A DNA stretch of 64,000 nucleotides, from assembly GCA_944323075.1 (NCBI GenBank), contig CALURC010000008.1, positions 124,001 to 188,000 of the forward strand, written 5' to 3'. Positions 54,388-62,995 of the stretch are shown piece after piece; position 1 is the stretch's first letter, and each line of letters starts with the position of its first letter. A model generated the notes under the pieces. The model made no database searches, was not told the origin of the DNA, and saw only the letters and a list, made by a program, of their open reading frames with translations. Position numbers and translations under genes: made by a program. The stretch comes from an uncultured Alistipes sp. GTDB taxonomy: Bacteria > Bacteroidota > Bacteroidia > Bacteroidales > Rikenellaceae.

Positions 54388-54969
54388 ATGACTGAAAATA
54401 TAGGATACAAACTGAAACGTCTACGCGAGGACAGCAACATCTCACAAGAAGACCTCGCAGCACAGTCCGGAGTCAATTTGGACCAAATCGTATCAATTGA
54501 ATCGGGAAAAGTTTTACCGTCTCTCGCGACATTAATCAAATTGGCGCGAACTCTGGGTATCCGTCTGGGAACTTTCCTCGACGGCATGGAATCTCCAGAA
54601 CCAACGGTTACTACTCCTACCGAACAGATTCCTCAAGTATCGGTCTGCCTCAGCAAAGGCAATGGCGCTGATATAGAACATCTGAAATATTGTTCGCTTG
54701 CCGAGAACAAGACCGACCGCAATATGGAACCCTTCGTTATCAACGTCGAATATACCTCCCCCAACGAGATGTCGACCTTGTCTCACCACGAAGGAGAAGA
54801 GTTCATTTATGTTTTAAACGGCAATGTAGTAGTTCGTTACGGAGACGAAACCTACAATCTAGAGAAAGGTGACAGCATCTATTTCGACTCGATCGTTCCC
54901 CACAACATTTCGGTTCCTACCCCCGAACAGCAGGCTAAAGTTCTGGCTGTCGTATATACGCCGTTTTAA
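54388..54969 (+). CDS. XRE-type HTH + cupin regulator
   Basis: A 193-residue protein. The helix-turn-helix is at 8-62 (LKRLREDSNISQEDLAAQSG, then IESGKVLPSLATLIKLA). The cupin domain is at about 110-190 (SHHEGEEFIYVLNGNVVVRYG, then LEKGDSIYFDSIVPHNI), with metal-type His and Glu. PuuR-like architecture: a small ligand in the cupin controls DNA binding. It precedes an acyl-CoA synthetase gene by 20 bp and probably controls it in response to its substrate. Confidence 0.93.
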   Translation: MTENIGYKLKRLREDSNISQEDLAAQSGVNLDQIVSIESGKVLPSLATLIKLARTLGIRLGTFLDGMESPEPTVTTPTEQIPQVSVCLSKGNGADIEHLKYCSLAENKTDRNMEPFVINVEYTSPNEMSTLSHHEGEEFIYVLNGNVVVRYGDETYNLEKGDSIYFDSIVPHNISVPTPEQQAKVLAVVYTPF

Positions 54970-54989
54970 TCGTTTGGACTTCGTAAAAA

Positions 54990-56651
54990 ATGGAAAAACA
55001 AGAAATGCTCGATTATACGGTCGGCAGTATTCTCGAGAAATATGTTGCCGAAGATCCGGATCATGAATTCATGATCTACCCCGACCGAGGACTGCGTTTT
55101 ACCTATAAGGAGTTCGACGATCGGGTCAATATCTTTGCCAAAGGGTTGCTCTCGATCGGCGTAACCAAAGGGAGTAAAGTCGGAGTCTGGGCAAAAAATG
55201 TACCCGACTGGATGACCTTTATGTTCGCAACGGCAAAGATCGGTGCCGTGCTGGTTACCGTCAACACAAACTATAAGGCCGCCGAACTGGAATACATCAT
55301 GAAAAATGCCGATATCCATACCATGTGTATGGTCAACGGCTACCGGGACAGTGACTACGTCGATATTCTTTACGGACTGGTTCCCGAACTGAAAACGACC
55401 CAACGGGGAAATCTGCGCAGCAAACGCTTCCCCGAGCTCCGTAATGTGATTTATATCGGGCAGGAAAAATTTCGGGGTATGTACAATACATCCGAATTGA
55501 TGAAGCTCGGCGCTCTGGTCGATGACGCAGATCTGGAAGAGGCCAAGAAAAAGGTCGACTGCCACGATGAGATCAACATGCAATATACCTCCGGTACGAC
55601 CGGATTCCCGAAAGGGGTTATGCTGACCAGCCACAACATCCTCAACAACGGTCTGACCATCGGCGACCGGATGCACTTTACGGCTAAGGACAAACTGCTG
55701 ATCTGTGTTCCGTTGTTCCACTGCTTTGGATGCGTGCTGGGCGTATGCTCGGTCATCACGCACGGCTCGACGATGGTAATGGTCGAAGATTTTGATCCGC
55801 TGAAGGTTTTAGCTTCAGTTCACCGCGAACGCTGTACCGCTCTGCACGGAGTCCCCACGATGTTTATCGCCGAACTCCACCACCCGATGTTCGACATGTT
55901 CGATCTGAGCTCCCTGAGAACGGGAATCATGGCCGGAGCCCCCTGCCCGATCGAAACCATGAAGCAGGTGATGGACAAAATGTACTGCAAGGAGATCATC
56001 AGCGTGTACGGACTTACGGAAACCTCTCCGGGTATGACTGCCTCGGCCACGACCGACTCGATGGAGATCCGGGCCACGACCGTCGGCCGGGCCTTCCCGA
56101 ACGTCGAGGTCAAGGTACTCGATCCGCAAACCAATAAAGAGTGTCCTCCGGGAACTCCAGGCGAGATGTGTTGCAAGGGATACAACATCATGAAGGGGTA
56201 TTATAAAAACCCGGAAGCGACGGCCGCCATCATCGATGAAAACGGCTTCCTCCACTCGGGAGACCTCGGAGTGATGGACGAAAACGGATACTTCCGGATC
56301 ACGGGACGAATCAAGGAGATGATCATCCGCGGCGGTGAGAACATCTACCCCCGTGAGATCGAAAACTTCCTCTACAAGATGCCTCAGATCGAAGCCATCG
56401 AAGTGGCAGGTATCCCCAGCCCGAAATACGGAGAACAAGTCGGAGCCTTCATCAAGGTCAAGGAGGGAGAGACATTGACGGAAGAGGAGGTAAAACTCTA
56501 CTGTCGGGGACAGATCGCTCGGTACAAAATTCCGAAATACATCTTTTTCGTCGACAGTTTCCCGATGACGGCCAGTGGAAAGATTCAAAAATACAAGCTC
56601 AAAGACGTAGGACTCGAATTACTAAAAGAAAAAGGTATAGAGGTCGTCTGA
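54990..56651 (+). CDS. AMP-binding acyl-CoA synthetase
   Basis: A 553-residue ATP-dependent acid-CoA ligase. Core motifs: [17 protein letters not shown] near 197, [12 protein letters not shown] near 335, [19 protein letters not shown] near 420 and the catalytic Lys in [13 protein letters not shown] near 530. The chain length of the acid cannot be read from sequence; medium-chain FadD/YngI-like is likely. Two genes with one regulator and a terminator form a self-contained unit. Confidence 0.93.
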   Translation: MEKQEMLDYTVGSILEKYVAEDPDHEFMIYPDRGLRFTYKEFDDRVNIFAKGLLSIGVTKGSKVGVWAKNVPDWMTFMFATAKIGAVLVTVNTNYKAAELEYIMKNADIHTMCMVNGYRDSDYVDILYGLVPELKTTQRGNLRSKRFPELRNVIYIGQEKFRGMYNTSELMKLGALVDDADLEEAKKKVDCHDEINMQYTSGTTGFPKGVMLTSHNILNNGLTIGDRMHFTAKDKLLICVPLFHCFGCVLGVCSVITHGSTMVMVEDFDPLKVLASVHRERCTALHGVPTMFIAELHHPMFDMFDLSSLRTGIMAGAPCPIETMKQVMDKMYCKEIISVYGLTETSPGMTASATTDSMEIRATTVGRAFPNVEVKVLDPQTNKECPPGTPGEMCCKGYNIMKGYYKNPEATAAIIDENGFLHSGDLGVMDENGYFRITGRIKEMIIRGGENIYPREIENFLYKMPQIEAIEVAGIPSPKYGEQVGAFIKVKEGETLTEEEVKLYCRGQIARYKIPKYIFFVDSFPMTASGKIQKYKLKDVGLELLKEKGIEVV

Positions 56652-56672
56652 ACAAAAAACGGAATACACAAT

Positions 56673-56710
56673 GGGAGAATATTCAGCAAGGAATGTTCTC
56701 CCGTTTTTTT
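56673..56710 (+). terminator. Terminator after the acyl-CoA synthetase gene
   Basis: GGGAGAA-T-ATTC (56673-56684) pairs with GAAT-G-TTCTCCC (56691-56702), followed by GTTTTTTT. Confidence 0.8.
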
Positions 56711-56747
56711 CGGGACAAGCCTTAACTCCCTTATTGAAGGGATAGTG

Positions 56748-56779
56748 TTTGACTAATTTATTCTCTTTTCGTATCTTTG
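56748..56779 (+). promoter_or_regulatory. tyrS-asnA promoter
   Basis: TTTG (56748-56751), 20-bp spacer, TATCTTTG (56772-56779): full consensus. It overlaps the upstream ATG at 56777, which therefore cannot be the tyrS start. Confidence 0.75.
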
Positions 56780-56830
56780 TGCGGTCTCGGTTCGAGCACG
56801 TCGAGACCTAAATTCGATATTACAAAACCG

Positions 56831-58123
56831 ATGAATTTCATAGAAGAACTTAAATGGAGAGGCATGATCCACGATATCATGCCAGGCACGGAAGAACAAC
56901 TGTCCAAAGAGATGACCACCGCATACGCCGGAATCGACCCGACAGCCGATTCATTGCATATCGGACACTTGGTCAGCATCATGATCTTGAAACATTTCCA
57001 ACGTTGCGGCCACAAACCGATCTTTCTGATTGGCGGTGCGACAGGCATGATCGGCGATCCCTCAGGTAAATCGCAGGAACGTAACCTGCTCGACGAAGAG
57101 ACGCTGCGCAAAAATCAGGAAGGTATCAAAAAACAGCTCGCCCACATCGTTGATTTCGAATCGGATGCTCCAAACGCTGCCGAATTGGTCAACAATTATG
57201 ACTGGATGAAAAACTTTTCGTTTCTGGAATTCATTCGGGACATCGGCAAGTGCATCACGGTCAACTACATGATGGCCAAGGATTCGGTCAAGAAACGATT
57301 CAACGGCGAAGGCGACGGCATGTCGTTCACCGAGTTCACCTACCAGTTGGTTCAGGGAACCGACTTTCTGCATTTATACCAACACAAAAATTGCAAATTG
57401 CAGTTAGGCGGCTCGGACCAATGGGGCAACATCACGACGGGAACCGAACTGATCCGACGCAAAACAGGTGGTGAAGCTTTCGGCCTCACCTGTCCGTTGA
57501 TCAAAAAAGCCGACGGCACGAAATTCGGGAAAACCGAAAGCGGCAACATCTGGCTCGATCCCCGCTATACGTCTCCCTATAAGTTCTATCAATTCTGGCT
57601 CAACACCAGCGACGAAGATGCCGAACGATACATCCGTATCTTTACGATGCTCGATCGCGATACGGTCGAATCACTGATCGCCGCCCACCGTGAAGCTCCC
57701 CATTTGCGGAAATTGCAAAAAACATTGGCTCGCGAGGTCACCATCATGGTCCACAATGAGGAAGAGTACAACAAAGCCGTCGAAGCTTCCGAAATCCTGT
57801 TCGGTAACGCTACGGCCGACACATTACGCAAAATCGATGAAGAGACATTCCTTCAGGTTTTCGAAGGGATTCCCCAATTCGAAATTCCCGTATCGATGCT
57901 CCGTGAAGGAGGGGTCGGCGTGATCTCCCTCTGTACGGAACATGCGGCAATCTTCCCGTCGAAAGGTGAAGCTCGTAAACTGATTCAAGGAGGTGGTGTC
58001 TCTTTGAATAAAAAGAAAATCGCATCGATCGACGCCGTCGTAACGGAATCGGATCTGATTTCCAATAAATACCTGCTGGTTCAAAAAGGTAAAAAGAACT
58101 ATTTTCTGATTATTGCAAAATAA
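56831..58123 (+). CDS. tyrS: Tyrosyl-tRNA synthetase
   Basis: Charges tRNA-Tyr. 430 residues from [19 protein letters not shown]. Class I motifs: the HIGH-type DSLHIGHLV near 45 and the KMSKS-type KFGKTESGN near 233. C-terminal S4 RNA-binding domain is residues about 365-425 ([18 protein letters not shown]). Confidence 0.97.
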   Translation: MNFIEELKWRGMIHDIMPGTEEQLSKEMTTAYAGIDPTADSLHIGHLVSIMILKHFQRCGHKPIFLIGGATGMIGDPSGKSQERNLLDEETLRKNQEGIKKQLAHIVDFESDAPNAAELVNNYDWMKNFSFLEFIRDIGKCITVNYMMAKDSVKKRFNGEGDGMSFTEFTYQLVQGTDFLHLYQHKNCKLQLGGSDQWGNITTGTELIRRKTGGEAFGLTCPLIKKADGTKFGKTESGNIWLDPRYTSPYKFYQFWLNTSDEDAERYIRIFTMLDRDTVESLIAAHREAPHLRKLQKTLAREVTIMVHNEEEYNKAVEASEILFGNATADTLRKIDEETFLQVFEGIPQFEIPVSMLREGGVGVISLCTEHAAIFPSKGEARKLIQGGGVSLNKKKIASIDAVVTESDLISNKYLLVQKGKKNYFLIIAK

Positions 58124-58132
58124 ACAGCGCAT

Positions 58133-59170
58133 ATGTCACTCATTAAACCTGTCGGCTACCGGAACCTGCTCGAAAATACCGAGAATACGGAAAAAGCGAT
58201 CAAACTCGTGAAAGATATGTTTCAGGAGAACCTCTCAGCCCAATTGGTATTGCTACGTGTAACGGCTCCGATGGTGGTCCTTTCGGGAACAGGAATCAAC
58301 GACGACCTGAACAGCGTGGAACGTCCGGTTGCATTTCCGATCCGGGATATGAACGAACAACGTGCCGAAGTAGTACACTCATTGGCCAAATGGAAACGGT
58401 TGAAACTGGCCGAAATGCAGATGCCCGAAGGACGCGGCATATATACCGACATGAACGCTTTACGGCCAGACGAAGAGTTGGACAACATCCATTCGCTCTA
58501 CGTCGACCAATGGGATTGGGAGAAAGTAATCTCCCGCGAACAGCGAAACATTTCGTTTCTCAAACAGACGGTCCGCCGAATCTATGAAGCAATCAAAGTA
58601 ACAGAAAACAAACTATATGTCGATTTTCCGCAATTAGTACCGTTTTTACCCGAGGAGATCCATTTTATCCATGCACAAGAGCTATTGGACCTCTATCCAA
58701 ACAAAACGCCCAAGGAACGGGAAAATGAGATCGTACGCAAGTATGGAGCCGTATTCGTCATCGGCATCGGGGCTCCGCTCTCGAACGGTATGCCTCACGA
58801 CGGTCGTGCCGCAGACTACGACGACTGGAGTACACCGAACGAAGAGGGTTATGTCGGACTGAACGGTGATCTGTTGTTATGGAATCCGATTCTCGGTAGT
58901 GCATTCGAGGTATCGAGCATGGGAATCCGCGTAGACGAAGCAGCCCTCGACCGCCAACTGAAATTGCATGGACAGGAGGCAAAACGATCTCTCTATTTCC
59001 ACCAAAAGCTGCTCTCCGGCGCCCTACCCTGCACGATCGGCGGTGGAATCGGACAATCGCGCCTCTGCATGTACCTGTTGCGTAAAGCACACATCGGCGA
59101 GATCCAAAGCAGCATCTGGCCGGAATCTATGCGGAAGGAGTGTGCCGAAGCCGGTATCGTATTGGCTTAA
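58133..59170 (+). CDS. asnA: Aspartate-ammonia ligase
   Basis: ATP-dependent asparagine synthesis from aspartate and ammonia. 345 residues, related to class II aminoacyl-tRNA synthetases: LERPVAFPIRDM-type strand near 63, VDQWDWEKVI near 124, SSMGIRVDEAAL near 262 and motif 3-like GGGIGQSRLCMYLL near 302. It starts 9 bp after tyrS, so a tRNA synthetase and an amino acid synthetase are co-transcribed. Confidence 0.96.
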   Translation: MSLIKPVGYRNLLENTENTEKAIKLVKDMFQENLSAQLVLLRVTAPMVVLSGTGINDDLNSVERPVAFPIRDMNEQRAEVVHSLAKWKRLKLAEMQMPEGRGIYTDMNALRPDEELDNIHSLYVDQWDWEKVISREQRNISFLKQTVRRIYEAIKVTENKLYVDFPQLVPFLPEEIHFIHAQELLDLYPNKTPKERENEIVRKYGAVFVIGIGAPLSNGMPHDGRAADYDDWSTPNEEGYVGLNGDLLLWNPILGSAFEVSSMGIRVDEAALDRQLKLHGQEAKRSLYFHQKLLSGALPCTIGGGIGQSRLCMYLLRKAHIGEIQSSIWPESMRKECAEAGIVLA

Positions 59171-59195
59171 TCGATTCGCGATAACATCACTAAAT

Positions 59196-59229
59196 AAAAT
59201 AGAGACGGTAAATATCGTCTCTATTTTTT
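59196..59229. terminator. Bidirectional terminator between asnA and the Ig-like lipoprotein gene
   Basis: AAAATAGAGACG (59196-59207) pairs with CGTCTCTATTTT (59216-59227). On the plus strand it is followed by T. It overlaps the 3' end of the minus-strand gene. Confidence 0.8.
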
Positions 59230-59787
59230 ATTGGTTGCAATCTCAAAGCCCGCATAATAAATCCGCGTATCATAATCACCGGTTCCTCTGAAGTCTGTAA
59301 TCCTTTTACCGATCCGATACTTTCCATCGGGCAGATCTCCATAGAGATTCGACCATTTGATCCTCCATATCCTCGAACTGCCTTTCCGCAGGATATACGC
59401 AATATCTTCGAAAGCATAAACCACATCCGTATCTTCTCCGGAATGCCTCCGTTCCACATTTTTCCACACCCCATCAACCTGTCGCTCCAACCAAAACATA
59501 GGACCGATCTGCAACTCTCCGGTCGGATTCCCGCCCGACTGCTCACAAATCAGCGTCAGCCCCGCAGGCGTCACATCGGCCACCCGCAACCGAATCCCCC
59601 AAACCTCCTCTCCGGAAGTTAGGTCTTTGCTTACCCGCGTATCCTTCCCTGCCAACGAATCATTTTGAAAAAGACTCTGTTCCTCTTCCGAATCGTTCAC
59701 TGAATTAATAACCGCAGGACCGATCTTTTCCATACGGCCTGCACAGCCGCAACAAAACAACAACAAACCGAGGACAAAACAACGCAC
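59221..59787 (-). CDS. Ig-like domain lipoprotein
   Basis: A 188-residue exported protein with a short hydrophobic leader and a probable lipid-attached Cys15 (LFCCGC). After an acidic linker, residues about 70-185 form a beta-sandwich typical of the bacterial Ig-like family: GIRLRVADVTPAGLTLICEQ, then FWLERQVDGVWKNV and a final YGDLPDGKYRIGKRI. In that family the domain is a surface or envelope module of unknown ligand. It is 18 bp after rsmF and ends the five-gene minus-strand string. Confidence 0.75.
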   Translation of the reverse strand: MRCFVLGLLLFCCGCAGRMEKIGPAVINSVNDSEEEQSLFQNDSLAGKDTRVSKDLTSGEEVWGIRLRVADVTPAGLTLICEQSGGNPTGELQIGPMFWLERQVDGVWKNVERRHSGEDTDVVYAFEDIAYILRKGSSRIWRIKWSNLYGDLPDGKYRIGKRITDFRGTGDYDTRIYYAGFEIATNKK

Positions 59788-59805
59788 AGAAACGCGAATT
59801 ACGAA

Positions 59806-61188
59806 TTATAGCTGAAAAATTCTCGACTCTTTGGGATATAGGTTGTTGCAACGGTTACCGATCCGTTTGATCCATCCCAACGGCATGCCTTCATAACACA
59901 CCAGATTCATCCCCTCTTCAAACAGCCGAGGGTCTACACTCTGTTTTCTCAAATAATCCAGAGCCGGTTCCAAAGGCAGGTCTACAACGGCGACCCGATC
60001 TTTCGAAACCCCATAAAAGAGCGCCAACGCCGGATCGGGCTTGAAATCGGCCCCGAAAAACTGGCCGGCCGGCACTCCGGAATAGATCACGCTCATACAC
60101 TCGGAAATCTGTCGAATAAACGGAAACTGCTCCCGATCGTAGATATAGACCGTTTTATCGATCGCGGCAAAGCTTTTGTCACCCGAACCGTCGATCCATC
60201 GGGCTACCTCCTGCTCCTCGTTACGCCTGAGTGCCGAAAAGACCTTCTTCCGGGCCTGAGGCACCTTCTCCTTCCCGGTCCCCTCCTTTCGCAACACTGC
60301 GACAAAGAAACCTTCACTCTTCGTCCGCCCCGGGAAGAAACGAAAAGTCGGAATCCCCTGTACCTCTCCGCAAACAATCCCCCATTGCGGATCGACAGCT
60401 ATCTCTACTGGCGCACAATCGTACCGTTCGCAAAGCCACGCCACATTCTCCTCATCCTCAAACCGATTGAACGTACAGGTACTATACACTAAAATCCCTT
60501 CCGGGCGCAGTGCATCCCACACATCTTCCAGAATGCGTCGCTGACGGGCAGCACACAATTTGACGTTCTGCTCGCTCCATTCGCTCCGCGACACCGGGTC
60601 CTTACGAAACATCCCCTCGCCGGAACACGGTGCATCGACCACCACCGCATCGAAAACGTGGTGAAAAGCGCTGAAATGGGCCGGATCGTTGCTCGTTACG
60701 ACCGTATTGCCGATTCCCCATCGCCGCACATTATCGGCCAGAATCGCCGCCCGGGAACGGATCACCTCATTGGCTACGACCACACCTTTCGTCCCGACAA
60801 GAGTCGACAACAACGTCGTCTTACCGCCGGGCGCAGCACAGAGATCCAACACCCACAGCGAATCCCGTCCTTCAAATACACTCCGAAAAATGTGTTCGAG
60901 GAACATGGAGGCGGCCTCCTGCACATAGTAAACCCCGGCATGGAACAACGGATCGAGCGTAAACTGCGGACGGGAAGCCAAATAACGGCCATATCGGCAC
61001 CAAGGAACCACCTCATACTCCGGACCCCATCGCTCTGCACCCTCTCTTAGTTTATATGGATTGTATCGCACCGAAACGGGCGGTTCACTCTGTAACGAAT
61101 CGAACAGTGCTGCAGCTGCCTCCGATCCGAGCTGGCTCTCGATCATCCGGCAAAACGGATCGGGCAACGAAATGGAATGACTCATCAT
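59806..61188 (-). CDS. rsmF: RNA cytosine-C5 methyltransferase (RsmF/NOL1-NOP2-Sun family)
   Basis: SAM-dependent methylation of a cytosine in rRNA or tRNA. 460 residues. Motif I VLDLCAAPGGKTTLLSTL is near 113, the Cys motif VVDAPCSGEGMFRKDP near 180 and the catalytic TCTFNRFEDEENVAWL near 232. The C-terminal part has the PUA-like RsmF region (FGADFKPDPALALF). The exact target nucleotide is not predictable. The start overlaps the kinase stop by 4 bp (ATGA). Confidence 0.9.
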   Translation of the reverse strand: MMSHSISLPDPFCRMIESQLGSEAAAALFDSLQSEPPVSVRYNPYKLREGAERWGPEYEVVPWCRYGRYLASRPQFTLDPLFHAGVYYVQEAASMFLEHIFRSVFEGRDSLWVLDLCAAPGGKTTLLSTLVGTKGVVVANEVIRSRAAILADNVRRWGIGNTVVTSNDPAHFSAFHHVFDAVVVDAPCSGEGMFRKDPVSRSEWSEQNVKLCAARQRRILEDVWDALRPEGILVYSTCTFNRFEDEENVAWLCERYDCAPVEIAVDPQWGIVCGEVQGIPTFRFFPGRTKSEGFFVAVLRKEGTGKEKVPQARKKVFSALRRNEEQEVARWIDGSGDKSFAAIDKTVYIYDREQFPFIRQISECMSVIYSGVPAGQFFGADFKPDPALALFYGVSKDRVAVVDLPLEPALDYLRKQSVDPRLFEEGMNLVCYEGMPLGWIKRIGNRCNNLYPKESRIFQL

Positions 61189-61796
61189 CGGCCCATGTTT
61201 TTGATCTCCTGAATCCGGGCAACCACACCGTCCAGCAACGACGCGTCGGCAATAAAATCGGTATGGTCCACGTCGATCGTAATCACCTCTCCCCGATACT
61301 CATGCTCGATCCACTCGGTATATTTCCGGTTCAGACGTTCGAGATACTCCTCCTGAATGCTCATCTCATAGGCTCTTCCCCGTTTTTTGATCTGATGGAT
61401 CAAGGTAGGGACGCTTGCCTTGAGATAAATCAACAGATCGGGAACCGGAATCAGTGCCGTCGCCAAATCGAAAATTTTCATATAGGTATCGAAATCACGC
61501 GAAGCCATCAATCCGCTTTCGTGCAGGTTGGAGGCAAAAATATAGGCATCCTCGTATATGGTCCGGTCCTGAATCAGATCGCTTCCGGTCTTCAGAATCT
61601 CCTGAGCCCGCTGGATACGCTGACCCAAAAAGTAAATCTGCAAATTGAACGACCATCGGTTCATATCCTCATAAAAATCGCCGATATATGGATTATCGCT
61701 CTCCTCGAAATAGGCCTTGGCGCCCGTCCGCTCGGAGAGAATGCGTGTCAGCGAAGTTTTGCCGCATCCTATATTTCCTGTTATCGCGATATACAT
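61185..61796 (-). CDS. Deoxynucleoside kinase
   Basis: Salvage phosphorylation of deoxynucleosides. 203 residues. P-loop GNIGCGKTSLTRIL is near 7, DRTIYEDAYIFA near 78 and the LID-type KKRGRAYEMSIQEEYLERL near 140. Similar to deoxyguanosine/deoxyadenosine kinases; the base preference is not determined. It is the third gene of the minus-strand string, 38 bp after the glycosyltransferase and overlapping rsmF. Confidence 0.92.
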   Translation of the reverse strand: MYIAITGNIGCGKTSLTRILSERTGAKAYFEESDNPYIGDFYEDMNRWSFNLQIYFLGQRIQRAQEILKTGSDLIQDRTIYEDAYIFASNLHESGLMASRDFDTYMKIFDLATALIPVPDLLIYLKASVPTLIHQIKKRGRAYEMSIQEEYLERLNRKYTEWIEHEYRGEVITIDVDHTDFIADASLLDGVVARIQEIKNMGR

Positions 61797-61834
61797 ATCC
61801 CTTTACCTCAACGGTTTTTACAAAAATATATTTT

Positions 61835-62995
61835 TTATTCGGTTTTTTCAGAAATTTTCCGAAAAAGCGTTTTAAAATTCTCGACCATCCGTTCCCAAGT
61901 AAAGCGTACTTTGTATTTTCGTATATTTTCCTTAAACGGTTCGGCCAAATTTTCGGTATAAAAACGGTCAATGGCCTCTGCAATGGCTTCATATCGAGGC
62001 GGCACGACAAATCCCACCTCCTGATCGGGAACGATCTCGCGCAATCCGCCGACATCGGTAACAACCATCGGAACATCAAAATAGTAAGCCACCTGTGTCA
62101 CCCCGCTCTGCGTGGCATCACGGTAGGGCTGTACAACCAGATCACTCACCGAGAAGAACCGCGCCACCTCATCGTCCGGAACGAAATAGTCGAACATCAG
62201 AATCGTATTCCGAATGCCGAGCCGATCGATCTGACTCATGTAGCGCTCCTTTCCGCTATAATATTCACCAGCGATGATCAGCCGATGCCCGTCGAGCTTG
62301 CCTCTGCGATAAAGCTCCGCCCATGCATCGAGCAACAGATCCAGCCCCTTGTAATCGCGCACGAATCCGAAAAACATCGTATAGCGGCAATCCGGATCGA
62401 TCCGCAACAAACGGCATGCCTCCTCCCGGTCCATCTTCTCTCCGTAGTTCGTGTACATCGGATGGGGCGAAAAAATAGCTGGACTGGAGGGCTTAAACAG
62501 CCTTAAATCACGACAGACCTGCTCGGACATATAGATAAACCCATCGATCGATCCGAGAAAATATTTGGTCAAAGAGGTATCGAAGAGTCGTTTCTCGTGC
62601 GGGATTACGTTATCCAACACCGCGATCGTCCGGACTCCTTTCCGCCGGGCAATCCGGCACACGGTCCCGAAAGCCGGGGCCATCTGCGGAATCCAGTAGC
62701 GCACGATCAACACATCGGGTCGCTCACGCGCAATCTTCAGCCCGGTGCGGATCCAGCTGATCGGATTGACCGAGTTAAGCATACGGGTAATATCGACCCC
62801 CTCGGGAGCCGGACCGTCATCATACTGACTCTTTCCGGGAAAGAGGAAAGAGGGGTACTGCAACGTAAAGGTAATGATCCGACAAGCTATCCCCTCCTGA
62901 ATAAAAGTCCGGGTCAACGTCTGGTTGGTTCCAGCCAACCCTCCCCGATAGGGATAAGCTGTCCCCAAAAGGATTGCAGATTTCATCTCTTTCAT
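61835..62995 (-). CDS. GT4-type glycosyltransferase
   Basis: A 386-residue two-Rossmann (GT-B) glycosyltransferase. The N-terminal GTAYPYRGGLAGTNQTL loop is followed by a second domain with MFFGFVRDYKGLDLLLDAW near 210 and the nucleotide-sugar region QPYRDATQSGVTQVAYYF near 300, then VTDVGGLREIV. No transmembrane segment. The start (62995) overlaps the GH3 gene stop by 4 bp. The sugar and acceptor are unknown. Confidence 0.93.
   Translation of the reverse strand: MKEMKSAILLGTAYPYRGGLAGTNQTLTRTFIQEGIACRIITFTLQYPSFLFPGKSQYDDGPAPEGVDITRMLNSVNPISWIRTGLKIARERPDVLIVRYWIPQMAPAFGTVCRIARRKGVRTIAVLDNVIPHEKRLFDTSLTKYFLGSIDGFIYMSEQVCRDLRLFKPSSPAIFSPHPMYTNYGEKMDREEACRLLRIDPDCRYTMFFGFVRDYKGLDLLLDAWAELYRRGKLDGHRLIIAGEYYSGKERYMSQIDRLGIRNTILMFDYFVPDDEVARFFSVSDLVVQPYRDATQSGVTQVAYYFDVPMVVTDVGGLREIVPDQEVGFVVPPRYEAIAEAIDRFYTENLAEPFKENIRKYKVRFTWERMVENFKTLFRKISEKTE

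Noticed and set aside
56777-56830. An 18-residue N-terminal extension of tyrS
   Set aside because: The ATG at 56777 lies within the -7 box of the promoter and cannot be transcribed from it.
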